64,000 bases of DNA from an uncultured Halomonas sp. (GTDB lineage Bacteria; Pseudomonadota; Gammaproteobacteria; Pseudomonadales; Halomonadaceae). The notes beneath the pieces were generated by a model. That model was not told the origin of the DNA. It worked only from the letters and a program-made list of their open reading frames with translations, and did not search any database. Both the position numbers and the translations under genes were made by a program. Of this stretch, positions 28,357-39,311 are shown in pieces. The number at the start of each line of letters is the position of its first letter. Positions within the stretch are counted from its first letter, which is position 1. Where the stretch lies: the NCBI RefSeq assembly GCF_947500835.1, contig NZ_CANMTQ010000005.1, forward strand, positions 186,001 to 250,000, given 5' to 3'.

Positions 28357-29577
28357 CTACCCATCCTTGCCATCCAATCGAGCTGTCAATAACGGTTTGG
28401 TATAAAGCATCAGGAACACCCCATAGGCCAGACACCACAGCAGAATACTCAGGCTCAGCATCCAGTGGGTGGCCTGGGGCCATAACGCAGGGACCAGAGC
28501 GCGGAAGAACGCGGCGGCCAGCATCAGGCCAAGAGCCAGGCCGATGCCGGGCAGGGTTTCGATTGGCCGGCCGGTATGACCCAGAGCGACTCGGGAAATC
28601 ATGGCCAGGATCATGGTGCTCATACCGCCCACGGTCAGGGCGTGGATCGCAAGAGTTGCGGGCAGCAATTCTAGATAGAAAAGCCCGAACATCAGAAATC
28701 CCAGTGCCACGAAGCCATAGCTGACATGAAGCCCCCACAGCAGCGGCTCATGCAGGGCCCGCCACCCTTCCCAGCGCGCCAGACGCCAGAGATTGGCGCC
28801 ACCGGCCAGCAAGGCGATGACGGCAGTAACGATCGCCGGAAGATCCAGCCCCACCACTGCCAGCAATAGAATCACGACTAACGCCGCAACGCTGCCAATA
28901 GCGAGCTTTTCCAGCGCCGGGAATGGCTGAGGCTTCGGACGCTTCAAGCGCAGGGAGGTAAAGAACGGAATGACGCGACCACCGAGAATGACGATCAACA
29001 AGCTGATCAGCAGCACTGCGAGATAAGCACCCTGGCGTATCAACTCCCCGTTGCCCCGCAAGACGCCGGTATGCATCAATGCATTGGCAACGAACAGCAG
29101 CGTCAGCACCGGCAGGAAAACCAGATTGCGCCACTGCTTCACGCGGATCACCAGACGCGCCATGATTGCCGCCACCACCGGCAGGAACGCTAGATCGACC
29201 AGGGCGATCACCAGCGGATCGAGATCTCCCAGTGCCTTCGGGAAAGCCAACAACAGGCGCCCCGCGAGCCATAGCGTGACAAGACCCAGTAGCGGCCAAC
29301 CCTTGATGCTTGGCTGGCCGGTCCAGTTCTGCACCGCGGTGAGCAGAAAGCCGCTGACGATGGCGATCACGAAACCGAACAGCATTTCGTGTTGATGCCA
29401 CCAGATCATGCCGCCCACGGGTTCAAGCAGCATCACACCATGCCAGAAGCCGCCCCACACCAGCATGGCCAGCAGGCTGAACAATGCTCCTAGCAGGAAC
29501 AGCGGCCGAAACGCCAGGCGCCACAAAGGCATGAGGCAAGTCAGTTGAGAAGATCGGGGGAGGCTTCTTTCGTTCAT
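28357..29577 (-). CDS. nnrS: NnrS heme-copper membrane protein
   Basis: NnrS is a polytopic membrane protein that protects cells from NO and related stress and is often regulated by NO sensors. The 406-residue protein has about 12 hydrophobic helices. Family hallmarks are the N-terminal WRLAFRPLFLLGALFSLL, the conserved MIWWHQHEMLFGFV, GGRVIPFFT, and the His-containing AIHALTVGGMSTMILAMISRVALGHTGR. A strong NsrR-like operator lies 24 nt before the ATG. It is next to the nirN end of the heme d1 cluster, the usual setting. Confidence 0.95.
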   Translation of the reverse strand: MNERSLPRSSQLTCLMPLWRLAFRPLFLLGALFSLLAMLVWGGFWHGVMLLEPVGGMIWWHQHEMLFGFVIAIVSGFLLTAVQNWTGQPSIKGWPLLGLVTLWLAGRLLLAFPKALGDLDPLVIALVDLAFLPVVAAIMARLVIRVKQWRNLVFLPVLTLLFVANALMHTGVLRGNGELIRQGAYLAVLLISLLIVILGGRVIPFFTSLRLKRPKPQPFPALEKLAIGSVAALVVILLLAVVGLDLPAIVTAVIALLAGGANLWRLARWEGWRALHEPLLWGLHVSYGFVALGFLMFGLFYLELLPATLAIHALTVGGMSTMILAMISRVALGHTGRPIETLPGIGLALGLMLAAAFFRALVPALWPQATHWMLSLSILLWCLAYGVFLMLYTKPLLTARLDGKDG

Positions 29578-29600
29578 GGCGAATCTCGACGGGCGGCTTT

Positions 29601-29623
29601 AAAATGCTTTTTACATACATCTT
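29601..29623 (-). promoter_or_regulatory. NsrR-like operator upstream of nnrS
   Basis: The 23-bp stretch starts AAAATGCTTTTT and ends ACATACATCTT. It fits AAGATGYATTT-N-AAATGCATCTT at about 20 positions. It is 24-46 nt upstream of the nnrS start. The similarity to the hmp site at 19138 supports a shared NO-sensing repressor. Confidence 0.7.
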
Positions 29624-29697
29624 ATTATACCTGACAAGCGCCGAGGCGTGTCTATCCCCGGCACTTGCTGATGCTACTCAATAGAGCTGAGCCACGG

Positions 29698-31260
29698 CTA
29701 GTGACTCGTCCCCTCCTCATAGCGCGTCTTGTTCCACACGTTGTACTTGCCCGAGGGCTTGTCCATGGGAATGCGTTCGAGTTCTTCCAGCGTCTTGGCA
29801 TCGTAGACGATTACCGCGCCATCCCTATCCCAAAGGCTGAGTAGCAATTTCTCGCCATAGCGATCGAACTCGACGTGGGCGGCGATCTTGCCCGGTGCCG
29901 GTGTCAGCGTTTCGACGATCTCGAGGCTCTGCTTGTCGATCACATGCACCTTGTCGCTGTTGGGGCCGAAGAACACGTCTACCCAGGCATAGGGCGAATT
30001 TTCGTGGCTGCGCATGAAGAAGCCCGGCCCGGCGGTTTCAAGGGTCTTGATCAGCGACCAGTCCTGCATGTCGATGATCGACACCGCGCCCTTGGTCAGG
30101 TGCGGGATCGCCATTACCCGACGCTCGTCCAGCATCCAACTGACGCCAGAGCCCAAGTGCGGCATGCCGGCCAAAGGCAAGTCGGCAACTTTATTGCCAC
30201 TGTCGAGATCGATCACCATGGCGCCCTTGCCGCCCCGAGCGGCGCCGATGACATGGCGATACTCCGGATCGAAGAAGAAATCGTCGAGATAGTCCGGCAC
30301 GGTGATGCGACGCACATCGAAATTGGCAGTGTCATGGCTGCGCAGCGCCTCGATGGGTTCTTTCATGTGGCCCGTGGAAACCACCGGCGAGGTCGGTATT
30401 GGCCAGGGGATTTCCCAGACCTCCTTGATGTCCTTCAAGGCGGCAATGAAGCTGCCCCGGGGCGGAGCGGCATAGACAGCGCTTACCCGGGAAGTGTCGC
30501 CGCTCTCGCCTTTCGCCGGATAGACCTTCATCGGAGCCAGATCGTGAGCGTCGAACAGTACCAGGCTGTGCGGCAGGTAGTTGGCGGCCATCACGTAACG
30601 GCCATCCCCGGAGACCGCGATATTGCGCATGTTGATGCCGGCGCGTATCTCCGCGACCATTCTCTGGTTGTAGATGTCGTACTTGCTGATCCAACCGTCC
30701 CGGGAGCCGAAGAATACATAGCGCCCGTCCGGCGTGTACTTGGGCCCGCCGTGCAGGGCAAAACGGCTGGGGAAGCGGTCGATGCGCTCGAAGGTATCGC
30801 CATCAAGCAGGCTCACATGATGATCGCCGGTTTCCACTACCAGGAACAGGTTTAGCGGATCGGCATCGAAGGTTGGCTCGTCCGGCAGGTTGCCAAATGG
30901 ATGCAATACCTCATGGCTCTGCTTGATATCCGCCATGGTCCAGGTCGGCGGCGCATCCGGCGGCGTATAGATCCACTCCGCCACGGCTTCGCTTTCGGCT
31001 GGGGTCAACACGTCGTCGAACCCCATCATCTGGGTGGCCGGGCGCCCTTCTCGAATCACCGAGATGGCCTCGTCCTGCTTGAGCCGCGATAGATTGCCGG
31101 GCAGCAATGCTGGCCCCATGCCGCCCAGCCGGTCGACGCCGTGACAGCTGGCACAGTGGGTCTGGTAAAGCGCTTCGGGATCGGCCTGCTCTGCCAGCGC
31201 TGGCCAGTTCAATAGCAGCGCACTCAGCGTGAGTGCTTGAATGACACCACGCTTTACCAT
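29698..31260 (-). CDS. nirN: NirN, heme d1 dehydrogenase with cytochrome c domain
   Basis: NirN resembles NirS and oxidises the precursor dihydro-heme d1 to heme d1 in the periplasm. The 520-residue protein has a signal peptide (ALTLSALLLNWPALA), a cytochrome c domain with CASCH (36-40) and an eight-bladed d1-binding propeller from about residue 130 (VETGDHHVSLLDGD, YTPDGRYVFFGSRDGWISKYD, ISVSGDGRY-like repeats, HVEFDRYGEKLLLSLWDRDG). Its start overlaps the nirE stop by 7 nt, so it is the last gene of nirDLGHJEN, the same order as in Pseudomonas aeruginosa. Confidence 0.93.
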   Translation of the reverse strand: MVKRGVIQALTLSALLLNWPALAEQADPEALYQTHCASCHGVDRLGGMGPALLPGNLSRLKQDEAISVIREGRPATQMMGFDDVLTPAESEAVAEWIYTPPDAPPTWTMADIKQSHEVLHPFGNLPDEPTFDADPLNLFLVVETGDHHVSLLDGDTFERIDRFPSRFALHGGPKYTPDGRYVFFGSRDGWISKYDIYNQRMVAEIRAGINMRNIAVSGDGRYVMAANYLPHSLVLFDAHDLAPMKVYPAKGESGDTSRVSAVYAAPPRGSFIAALKDIKEVWEIPWPIPTSPVVSTGHMKEPIEALRSHDTANFDVRRITVPDYLDDFFFDPEYRHVIGAARGGKGAMVIDLDSGNKVADLPLAGMPHLGSGVSWMLDERRVMAIPHLTKGAVSIIDMQDWSLIKTLETAGPGFFMRSHENSPYAWVDVFFGPNSDKVHVIDKQSLEIVETLTPAPGKIAAHVEFDRYGEKLLLSLWDRDGAVIVYDAKTLEELERIPMDKPSGKYNVWNKTRYEEGTSH

Positions 31261-32096
31261 GCAACGGCTCCCAGCACCTCATGAGTCTCGGCATGCACTG
31301 CCTGGGACTGAACCACTGCCAGGGTATCCGCCAAGCGCACCACTTCGCCGACCACGATCAACGCCGGGGGCTTGAAGCCTTCCCGTTCGATGGTTGCCAC
31401 GAGTTCCTCCAGCGTGGTCAACGTCTGGCGCTGCTCGGCGGTGGTGCCCCGCTCCACGATGGCCACCGGATGGCTGCCGGGCAGGCCATGGCGCTGCATT
31501 TCTTGACTGATCAGCGCAGCGTTGGCCAGACCCATGTAGAACACCACGGTCTGGTGCGCCGCTGCAAGGGCTTGCCAGTTGAGCGCCAGGCAATCGTCGC
31601 CCTTGCAGTGGCCGGTAACGAAGGTCACGCTCTGGGCAAAGTCGCGATGCGTCAGCGGAAAACCGGCGTAGGTCGAGCAGCCAGACGCCGAGGTGATGCC
31701 CGGCACAACACGAAACGTTATGCCGTGGTTGATGAGATATTCTGCCTCCTCGCCGCCACGCCCGAAAATGAAAGGGTCGCCGCCTTTCAGACGCACTACC
31801 CGCTTGCCCTGGCGCGCAAGGGTCACCATCAGGGCGTTGGTCTCGTCCTGGGTGAGCGCATGACAGCGCGACGCCTTGCCGACATAGTAGGTTTCGGCAT
31901 CCTCAGGCGCCATGGCCAGAATATCTTCGGACACGAGCCGATCGAACACCAGGCACTCGGCCTGTTGCAGCAACGACAGGGCGCGCAGGGTCAAGAGCCC
32001 CGGATCCCCCGGCCCGGCACCGACGATGGCGACTTCACCTTCGGCCAAGGGCATCTCGGTGAGGTGGTAGCAAAAGCGTCGCGTTTGCGTGGTCAT
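31254..32096 (-). CDS. nirE: Uroporphyrinogen-III C-methyltransferase NirE
   Basis: NirE methylates uroporphyrinogen III twice to precorrin-2, the entry to siroheme and heme d1. The 280-residue SUMT/CobA-type protein has VAIVGAGPGDPGLLTLRAL (about 22-40), LVSEDILAMAPEDAE, VVRLKGGDPFIFGRGGEEAEYL and the VPGITSA-GC-YAGFPLTHR motif. It lacks the CysG dehydrogenase/ferrochelatase half. It lies between nirJ and nirN, so the nirE assignment follows from context rather than cobA. Confidence 0.93.
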   Translation of the reverse strand: MTTQTRRFCYHLTEMPLAEGEVAIVGAGPGDPGLLTLRALSLLQQAECLVFDRLVSEDILAMAPEDAETYYVGKASRCHALTQDETNALMVTLARQGKRVVRLKGGDPFIFGRGGEEAEYLINHGITFRVVPGITSASGCSTYAGFPLTHRDFAQSVTFVTGHCKGDDCLALNWQALAAAHQTVVFYMGLANAALISQEMQRHGLPGSHPVAIVERGTTAEQRQTLTTLEELVATIEREGFKPPALIVVGEVVRLADTLAVVQSQAVHAETHEVLGAVAW

Positions 32097-32133
32097 GGTC
32101 TTTCTCCCCTGAATCGTATTCTTTTTTTGAATC

Positions 32134-33330
32134 TTAAAGCTCGACGGCCTGGATGGTGCTCATGGGTGCATCAACGCGTCGTGCGTCGCCGCGCACGCCG
32201 ATTTCTTCGTTGGTCAGATAGCAGCCCGGATCCTCTTCCCAAGGGTCGCCGCTGACCTTCCAGGCCCGCACCCGGGTGTTGCCATTACAGATCGCCAGAT
32301 ACCGGCATTCCCCGCAGCGCCCCTTGACCGGCCGTGGGCGCTGGCGCATCCCCAATACCAGCGGGTCCTGGGTATCGCGCCAGATCTCGGAAAACGGCTT
32401 CTCCCGCACATTGCCCAATTCATGATCCCACCAGAAGGTGTCCGGATGTACCACCCCAAGGTTGTCGATATTGGCAATGTTTTCGCCGGAGGCGTTGCCA
32501 CCCCATTGCTCCAGACGCTGGCGCAGCGTTTTTGCCTGATCGGGGAAGCGGTCTTGCGCCCACTGCAGCAGGAAAGGCCCGTCGGCGTCGTTGTTGCCGG
32601 TGACGTATTCCCGCTCGACACCGCGCTCGAGTTCGCTCAGGCAGTGGTCGAACAGCATCGTCATGGCGTCCCGGGTCATCTGGTACCAGGCATCCTGCTT
32701 GCGATGCCGATGACCGCGCCCGCCATAGTTGAGGTGCGACAGGTAGAACTTGTCCACATCGTGCTCGTCCAGCATGGCGAGAATTTGCGGCAGTTCCTGA
32801 TAGTTGTGCTGGGTCAGGGTGGTGCGCAGCCCAACCTTAATGCCATGGGCCTTGCACAGCGCCACGGCGTGCATGGATTCGCGAAAGGCGCCCTGGCGCT
32901 GGCGGAAAAGATCGTGGGTGGCTTCCAGGCCATCGATGCTGATGCCAACGTAGTCGTAGCCGACATCGACGATCTCGTCGATGTTGTCCTCGGTAATCAG
33001 CGTACCGTTGGTGGAAAGCCCGGTATAGATACCCAATTCCCGCGCTCGACGAGATAGCTCGAAGATATCGGGGCGCATCAGCGGCTCACCGCCGGAGAGG
33101 ATCAGCGCCGGCACGCGAAAACCCTTGAGATCCTCGAGAACGGTCAATGCCTCATCGGTTGACAGCTCCCCGGCAAAGTCGATGTCCGCCGAGGTGGTAT
33201 AGCAGTGCTTGCAGGTCAGGTTGCAGCGGCGGATCAGGTTCCAGATCACCACCGGCCCCGGTGGCTTGCGGGCAGGGCCGAGTGGCGTCGGCTCCAGCAG
33301 GGTCTTGATGTAACGGGTGACGCGAAACAT
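32134..33330 (-). CDS. nirJ: Radical SAM heme d1 biosynthesis protein NirJ
   Basis: NirJ removes propionate side chains from the heme d1 precursor using a radical mechanism. The 398-residue protein has the radical SAM cluster motif CNLTCKHCY (Cys36, Cys40, Cys43), the GGEPLMRPD block and a C-terminal SPASM/twitch-like Cys cluster (CGECRYLAICNG and a later DPGCY). The N-terminus MFRVTRYIKTLL is typical of NirJ. It lies between nirH and nirE on the minus strand. Confidence 0.95.
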   Translation of the reverse strand: MFRVTRYIKTLLEPTPLGPARKPPGPVVIWNLIRRCNLTCKHCYTTSADIDFAGELSTDEALTVLEDLKGFRVPALILSGGEPLMRPDIFELSRRARELGIYTGLSTNGTLITEDNIDEIVDVGYDYVGISIDGLEATHDLFRQRQGAFRESMHAVALCKAHGIKVGLRTTLTQHNYQELPQILAMLDEHDVDKFYLSHLNYGGRGHRHRKQDAWYQMTRDAMTMLFDHCLSELERGVEREYVTGNNDADGPFLLQWAQDRFPDQAKTLRQRLEQWGGNASGENIANIDNLGVVHPDTFWWDHELGNVREKPFSEIWRDTQDPLVLGMRQRPRPVKGRCGECRYLAICNGNTRVRAWKVSGDPWEEDPGCYLTNEEIGVRGDARRVDAPMSTIQAVEL

Positions 33331-33348
33331 GGCGGTCTCCTTGTTCGG

Positions 33349-33885
33349 TCAGGTGCGCTCTGGGCTGTCTACGGCCAGGCGCAGTCCGGTCTTCTTGAGA
33401 ATACGCGAACTATAAAGAATAAGGTGGTCGCGGCTGGCATGGCCCAATAGCGCCGCAAGCTCTTCTGCTTGACGCTCAACCTCTTCTCGGCTGCGGCCAT
33501 GCAGCATGGCGAACAGGTTGTAGGGCCATTTAGGCAGGTGCCGCGGGCGGCGGTAGCAGTGGCTGACACCGGGATGACGCGCTACCTCGCGGCCCAGCCG
33601 ATCGATCTTGTCATCCTCGATATCCCATACGGTCATGCCGTTGGCGACATAACCCAGGCGGTAATGATTGGGCACTGCGGCGATGCGTCGGATCACGCCG
33701 ATTTCCTGCATGCGCTGCATGCGTCGGCAGACGTCCTCGGCGCTCATGCCTATCTGCTGGCCTACCGCCGCCCAGGGATCGGAGACCAAAGGCAAGCCGG
33801 ACTGAGTCGCCAGCACGATGGCGCGATCCTGCTCATCAAGCACGGCGCCAGTAGATGGCTCAGACTGGCAGGTAGAGTCGGACAT
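33349..33885 (-). CDS. nirH: Siroheme decarboxylase subunit NirH (Lrp/AsnC fold)
   Basis: NirH is a siroheme decarboxylase subunit of the AhbA/AhbB type that converts siroheme to 12,18-didecarboxysiroheme. The 178-residue protein has an N-terminal winged helix (LDEQDRAIVLATQSGLPLV) and an AsnC-like core with VSHCYRRPRHLPKWPYNLF, the L/H-type signature (shared with NirL). I start at the ATG at 33885 (AGGAAG upstream), which overlaps the end of nirG by 26 bp; the frame extends 16 codons more but without support. The expected partner is NirG. Confidence 0.9.
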   Translation of the reverse strand: MSDSTCQSEPSTGAVLDEQDRAIVLATQSGLPLVSDPWAAVGQQIGMSAEDVCRRMQRMQEIGVIRRIAAVPNHYRLGYVANGMTVWDIEDDKIDRLGREVARHPGVSHCYRRPRHLPKWPYNLFAMLHGRSREEVERQAEELAALLGHASRDHLILYSSRILKKTGLRLAVDSPERT

Positions 33886-34339
33886 GAAATTCTTCCTGCT
33901 TGGGCATGTTGTAGACCGGATAGCCGGTAGCACTCTCGATCGCGGCGATCACCTCAAGAATGCGCTCCGGAGTCTCCGTTGCCAGCACGAACCACATATT
34001 GAGGCGATGCTCACGACGGTAGTTGTGGGCGACCTCGGCAAAGGCATTGACCTGTTCGGCGACAGCATTGAAATAAATGTCCGGAATGGACATGGCGGCC
34101 AAGGTCAGACCACCACCCAATCGCTCTGCGTGATACATGGGGCCGAAGCGACTGAGCACACCGCTTTCACGTAAGTCGTTCAGGCGTTCAAGCAGTCTTC
34201 GCTCTTCTATGCCGAGTTCCTGAGCGACTACCGCGAAAGGCGCCTCGACGATTGGCAAACCATCCTGTAATCGGTTGATGATCTGACGATCAATGTCGTC
34301 CAGTTCGGCAATGTCGTGTTTGGTAGTTGATGCTGACAT
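33860..34339 (-). CDS. nirG: Siroheme decarboxylase subunit NirG (Lrp/AsnC fold)
   Basis: This 159-residue subunit has the D/G-type signature AHNYRREHRLNMWFVLATET, as opposed to the CYRRPR type of NirL/NirH. The N-terminal winged helix is LDDIDRQIINRLQDGLPIVE. It sits between nirL and nirH, as in Pseudomonas nirDLGH. NirG pairs with NirH to make the decarboxylase. Confidence 0.9.
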   Translation of the reverse strand: MSASTTKHDIAELDDIDRQIINRLQDGLPIVEAPFAVVAQELGIEERRLLERLNDLRESGVLSRFGPMYHAERLGGGLTLAAMSIPDIYFNAVAEQVNAFAEVAHNYRREHRLNMWFVLATETPERILEVIAAIESATGYPVYNMPKQEEFHVRLYLPV

Positions 34340-34363
34340 GAATTGTTTTCCTTGTTCGTCGGC

Positions 34364-34867
34364 TCATTCGCTAATATAGCGTGCACCATGCTGACGATAG
34401 GCATGCGTACTGAACAGCACCTGATGAGGAATGGCGCCAAGCTCCTGGCGCATCACGATACTATCAAGCTCCATTAATACCCGTGAACGCTGGGTGCCAT
34501 GGATCATGCAGAACAGGTTGAACGGCCAATCCGGCAATCGGCGTGGACGGCGGTAGCACAGGGTCACCGCACGTTCCGCGGCCAGACGACGACCTACTGC
34601 CACGACCTGATCGTCCGGCACGTCCCACACCACCATGGCATTCGCCTTGATGCCCAATGGCCGATGCTTGATCACCAGCCCCAGGCGCTTTATCAGCCCT
34701 TCTGACTGCCAGCGCTCAACCGTGGCCCTGACCTCGGTCTCATCCATGCCACACTGCTCGGCCAAGGTTAGCCAGGGCCGTGGCGTCAAAGGCAGCCCCT
34801 TCTCGATCAGCGCTCGCAAGCGCTGTTCGGCCTCGGTATCCATGTATAGTTGAGCGACCTGGTTCAT
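34364..34867 (-). CDS. nirL: Siroheme decarboxylase subunit NirL (Lrp/AsnC fold)
   Basis: This 167-residue subunit has the L/H-type signature VTLCYRRPRRLPDWPFNLF and a winged helix (RLRALIEKGLPLTPRPWLTL). Its ATG overlaps the nirD stop by 4 bp, so the two are translationally coupled, as expected for the NirD-NirL heterodimer. The C-terminus (VLFSTHAYRQHGARY) resembles the equivalent region of NirH. Confidence 0.9.
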   Translation of the reverse strand: MNQVAQLYMDTEAEQRLRALIEKGLPLTPRPWLTLAEQCGMDETEVRATVERWQSEGLIKRLGLVIKHRPLGIKANAMVVWDVPDDQVVAVGRRLAAERAVTLCYRRPRRLPDWPFNLFCMIHGTQRSRVLMELDSIVMRQELGAIPHQVLFSTHAYRQHGARYISE

Positions 34868-35349
34868 GGGTTTTCGAGTTCCTGCCAGGGAATGGGAAAA
34901 CTCAGATCGATATGGAACCCCTCGAGCATCGGTAGCCGAAGTAGCGGTCGATCAAGTTCGGCTTCCAGATGATCAAGCCGTTTGTCGAGTTGCTCCTCGT
35001 CAGCGGCGGTCATGACGAACCATAGGTTGAAGTCGTGCTCCCGGGCATAGTTATGATTCACTCCAGGCGCCTGGTTAATAAGCTCTGCATATGCCTCTTG
35101 CTCGTTCTTCGGCACCGCGACGGCCGCCAACAGACTGGCGCCGGCCTTGGTGTGTTCGAAGACAGGCCCCACCCGACTCAGCACGCCAAGTGTCTGCAAA
35201 CGCTCCAGACGCGCGATGAGCTCGCTCTCGGTCAAGCCCAGTTCGCCGGCCATGACCGCGTAGGGACGCTCGCAGACAGGAAAACCGCGTTGATAACCAT
35301 CGATCAGACGGCGATCCAGCGTATCGAGTTGGTTGATAAGTGAAGGCAT
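34864..35349 (-). CDS. nirD: Siroheme decarboxylase subunit NirD (Lrp/AsnC fold)
   Basis: This 161-residue subunit has the D/G-type signature NHNYAREHDFNLWFVMTAAD and a winged helix (LDTLDRRLIDGYQRGFPVCE). This nirD is the heme d1 gene, not the nitrite reductase small subunit. I start at the ATG at 35349; a GTG two codons earlier is possible. It is the first gene of nirDLGHJEN, 237 bp downstream of nirS on the same strand, with a dispersed repeat in the gap. Confidence 0.88.
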   Translation of the reverse strand: MPSLINQLDTLDRRLIDGYQRGFPVCERPYAVMAGELGLTESELIARLERLQTLGVLSRVGPVFEHTKAGASLLAAVAVPKNEQEAYAELINQAPGVNHNYAREHDFNLWFVMTAADEEQLDKRLDHLEAELDRPLLRLPMLEGFHIDLSFPIPWQELENP

Positions 35350-35420
35350 TGGCACAGCTCACTTGAAAATCATGGATTAAAGGAAACTGTCCGCGGGCAG
35401 ATCTCCGGAAGGCCGGCCCC

Positions 35421-35531
35421 GCGCGAAGGCGCTGTGAACCCTTCCCTGGGCGCTACTTTTGCCATCTGACCGCCATGGATGGCGGAAATGCCGGAATTGC
35501 ATGGAGCCTTTTCCGGCCTTGGCAAAAGACC
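35421..35531 (+). repeat. Dispersed intergenic repeat, copy 1 (between nirS and nirD)
   Basis: This segment is almost identical, in inverse orientation, to 53931-54040; by eye about seven differences over roughly 108 bp. It contains the palindrome CCGCCATGGATGGCGG and an outer inverted pair built on TTTTGCCA and TGGCAAAAG, so it can fold into a hairpin. It lies between genes that appear co-transcribed. No ORF in it is credible; the shared peptide MDGGNAGIAWS seen in both copies is a by-product of the repeat. Confidence 0.8.
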
Positions 35532-35585
35532 TTCGCTTCGATCTGCCCCCGAACCTTTCCTTACAGAGTGTTCAGAAAACCACTC

Positions 35586-37514
<1,929 letters not shown>

Positions 37515-37614
37515 TTATAGGTACATTGATAGGGGTGGTATTCGAATCAACATCTGTCTTTGGCACTCCTCTCATATACCGAGATTATCGTGGCAGCCCT
37601 CATGTCCGATGATA

Positions 37615-37628
37615 TTGATCAAGGTCAA
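37615..37628. promoter_or_regulatory. FNR/Dnr box between nirS and nirC
   Basis: TTGATCAAGGTCAA matches the TTGAT-N4-GTCAA form typical of Dnr/Anr targets in denitrifiers. It is centred 88 nt upstream of nirC, giving a 5' leader near 45 nt if the activator sits at -41.5. For nirS the leader would be about 230 nt, so nirS may have this as a shared activator site with a long leader containing the palindrome. Confidence 0.8.
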
Positions 37629-37709
37629 GGTTCACTCGGTTAGCCGATGTAACACTGCAAACATTCCTTGAAAACACTTCTTTTCATACTTGCAGCTACG
37701 AGACCTTTC

Positions 37710-38036
37710 ATGATCTACCGCCAATGGTCTTTCCTGGTAATGCTTGGCCTTCTGCCCATGTTCGCCGTTGCAGAGCCGAACCCGAACCGGCAAGCCGAAC
37801 TCGATACTCTGCTTTATCAGGACTGTGGCTCCTGTCATGGCATGACTCTGCGCGGCGGCCTCGGTCCTTCACTGCTACCGGAGCGCATGGAGCGCTACAG
37901 CACCGAGGCCATTACCGGCATCATCCTGTATGGCGTTCCCGATACCGCCATGCCGGGTTGGTCGGATCTACTCACGGAAGAAGAAGCGGCCTGGATCGCG
38001 AACCAACTCAAGCAGGACAATTCCATCTCACGCTGA
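37710..38036 (+). CDS. nirC: NirC, c55X-type monoheme cytochrome c
   Basis: NirC is a small periplasmic cytochrome c of the nir cluster, implicated as electron donor to NirS or in its maturation. The 108-residue precursor has a signal peptide (FLVMLGLLPMFAVAE), the heme motif CGSCH (39-43), followed by GMTLRGGLGPSLLPERM, and an axial Met in TAMPGWSDLLTEEEAA. I start at 37710, which gives a normal signal peptide. It is divergent from nirS and upstream of nirF. Confidence 0.87.
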   Translation: MIYRQWSFLVMLGLLPMFAVAEPNPNRQAELDTLLYQDCGSCHGMTLRGGLGPSLLPERMERYSTEAITGIILYGVPDTAMPGWSDLLTEEEAAWIANQLKQDNSISR

Positions 38037-38096
38037 CTCTCTTGACGTTGCGCTTTTTCACATCAAGCCTTCCACAAAAAATCACGGAACAAATCG

Positions 38097-39311
38097 ATGC
38101 CATTGCCATTTTCTCTCAAGTCTCTCAAGCCGTTACTGTTGAGCAGCGCCTTCATTCTTTTAGCCGGCTGTCAGTCGCTGAACTCTACTACCGAGTTGCG
38201 CGGTACCGGTGATCTTGGCGTGGTGGTGGAGCGTGCCACCGGTAGCCTGGCTGTAGTCGATACCAGCAAGCGCGAGATCTTCAATCGTGTCGAAGGTCTC
38301 GGCGATCTTTCTCACGCCTCGGTCAAATTCTCTCGAGACGCCCGCTATGCCTTCGTCTTCGGTCGCGATGGCGGCTTGAGCAAGGTCGACCTGCTTACCA
38401 GCAAAATCACCGAGCGGGTCATCCAGTCCGGCAATAGTATTGGCGGGGCGATTTCCCAGGATGGTAATTATGTCGCGGTCGCCAACTACGAACCCGGGGG
38501 CGTGAAGATTTTCGAGAGTAAAACCTTGCGGCTGGTAGCGGATATTCCCGCCACTTATACAGACGAGAATGGCGATATCCAGCGCTCCAAGACCGTGGGA
38601 CTCGTGGATGTTCCCGGCAATGACTTCGTTTTCAGCCTGTTCGATGCCGGCGAGATATGGACTGTCGATATGACGACTACCGAACCTGAAATACAGCGCT
38701 ACAAGAATACCGGCAAGCAGCCTTACGACTCCTTGATCAGCCCCAATGGGCGCTACTATATCGCAGGGCTGTTTGGCGAGGATGGTCTGGCGCTACTCGA
38801 TTTATGGCATCCCGAGAAAGGGGTTGAGCGCATCCTCCCAGACTATGGTCGTGGCGAGAAACGCCTACCCGTATACAAGATGCCGCATCTGGAAGGCTGG
38901 GCCATGGCAGGGGATCGGGCTTATTTCCCAGCGGTCGGCCGTCATGAAGTGTTGGTGGCGGATACCGACGATTGGTCGCTGGTCAAGCGGATCCCGGTTC
39001 ATGGACAACCCGTGTTCGTGATGAGCCGCCCGGACGAGCGCCAGGTATGGGTCAACTTCGCGCATCCGAAAAACGACGTAGTGCAAGTCATCGATACCCG
39101 CAGTGGTGACGTCATCAAGTCATTGTCGCCGGGCAAGTCGGTACTGCACATGGAATTCACCCCGCGCGGCGAAAACGTCTGGATCTCCGCACGGGACAGC
39201 GATCACGTCAAGGTCTACGACACCGAAACTTTCGAGGAGCTGGCGACGCTACCCATGGAATCGCCCAGCGGTATCTTCTTTACCGACCGGGCGCATCGTA
39301 TCGGACTTTGA
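38097..39311 (+). CDS. nirF: NirF, heme d1 biosynthesis propeller lipoprotein
   Basis: NirF is required for heme d1 maturation and has a d1-binding propeller without a cytochrome c domain. The 404-residue precursor carries a lipobox (ILLAGC, Cys25), so it is membrane-anchored in the periplasm, as known for NirF in other denitrifiers. Repeat strands include SVKFSRDARYAFVFGRDGG, AISQDGNYVAVANYEPGG and HMEFTPRGENVWISARDSD. It follows nirC by 60 bp on the plus strand, whereas in P. aeruginosa nirCF lie in the same operon as nirS. Confidence 0.93.
   Translation: MPLPFSLKSLKPLLLSSAFILLAGCQSLNSTTELRGTGDLGVVVERATGSLAVVDTSKREIFNRVEGLGDLSHASVKFSRDARYAFVFGRDGGLSKVDLLTSKITERVIQSGNSIGGAISQDGNYVAVANYEPGGVKIFESKTLRLVADIPATYTDENGDIQRSKTVGLVDVPGNDFVFSLFDAGEIWTVDMTTTEPEIQRYKNTGKQPYDSLISPNGRYYIAGLFGEDGLALLDLWHPEKGVERILPDYGRGEKRLPVYKMPHLEGWAMAGDRAYFPAVGRHEVLVADTDDWSLVKRIPVHGQPVFVMSRPDERQVWVNFAHPKNDVVQVIDTRSGDVIKSLSPGKSVLHMEFTPRGENVWISARDSDHVKVYDTETFEELATLPMESPSGIFFTDRAHRIGL

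Noticed and set aside
28256..28738. Minus-strand 160-codon frame with a hydrophobic tail between nnrS and the P450
   Set aside because: Most of it overlaps the end of nnrS in another frame. The hydrophobic tail is only about 30 residues with no ribosome site of its own.
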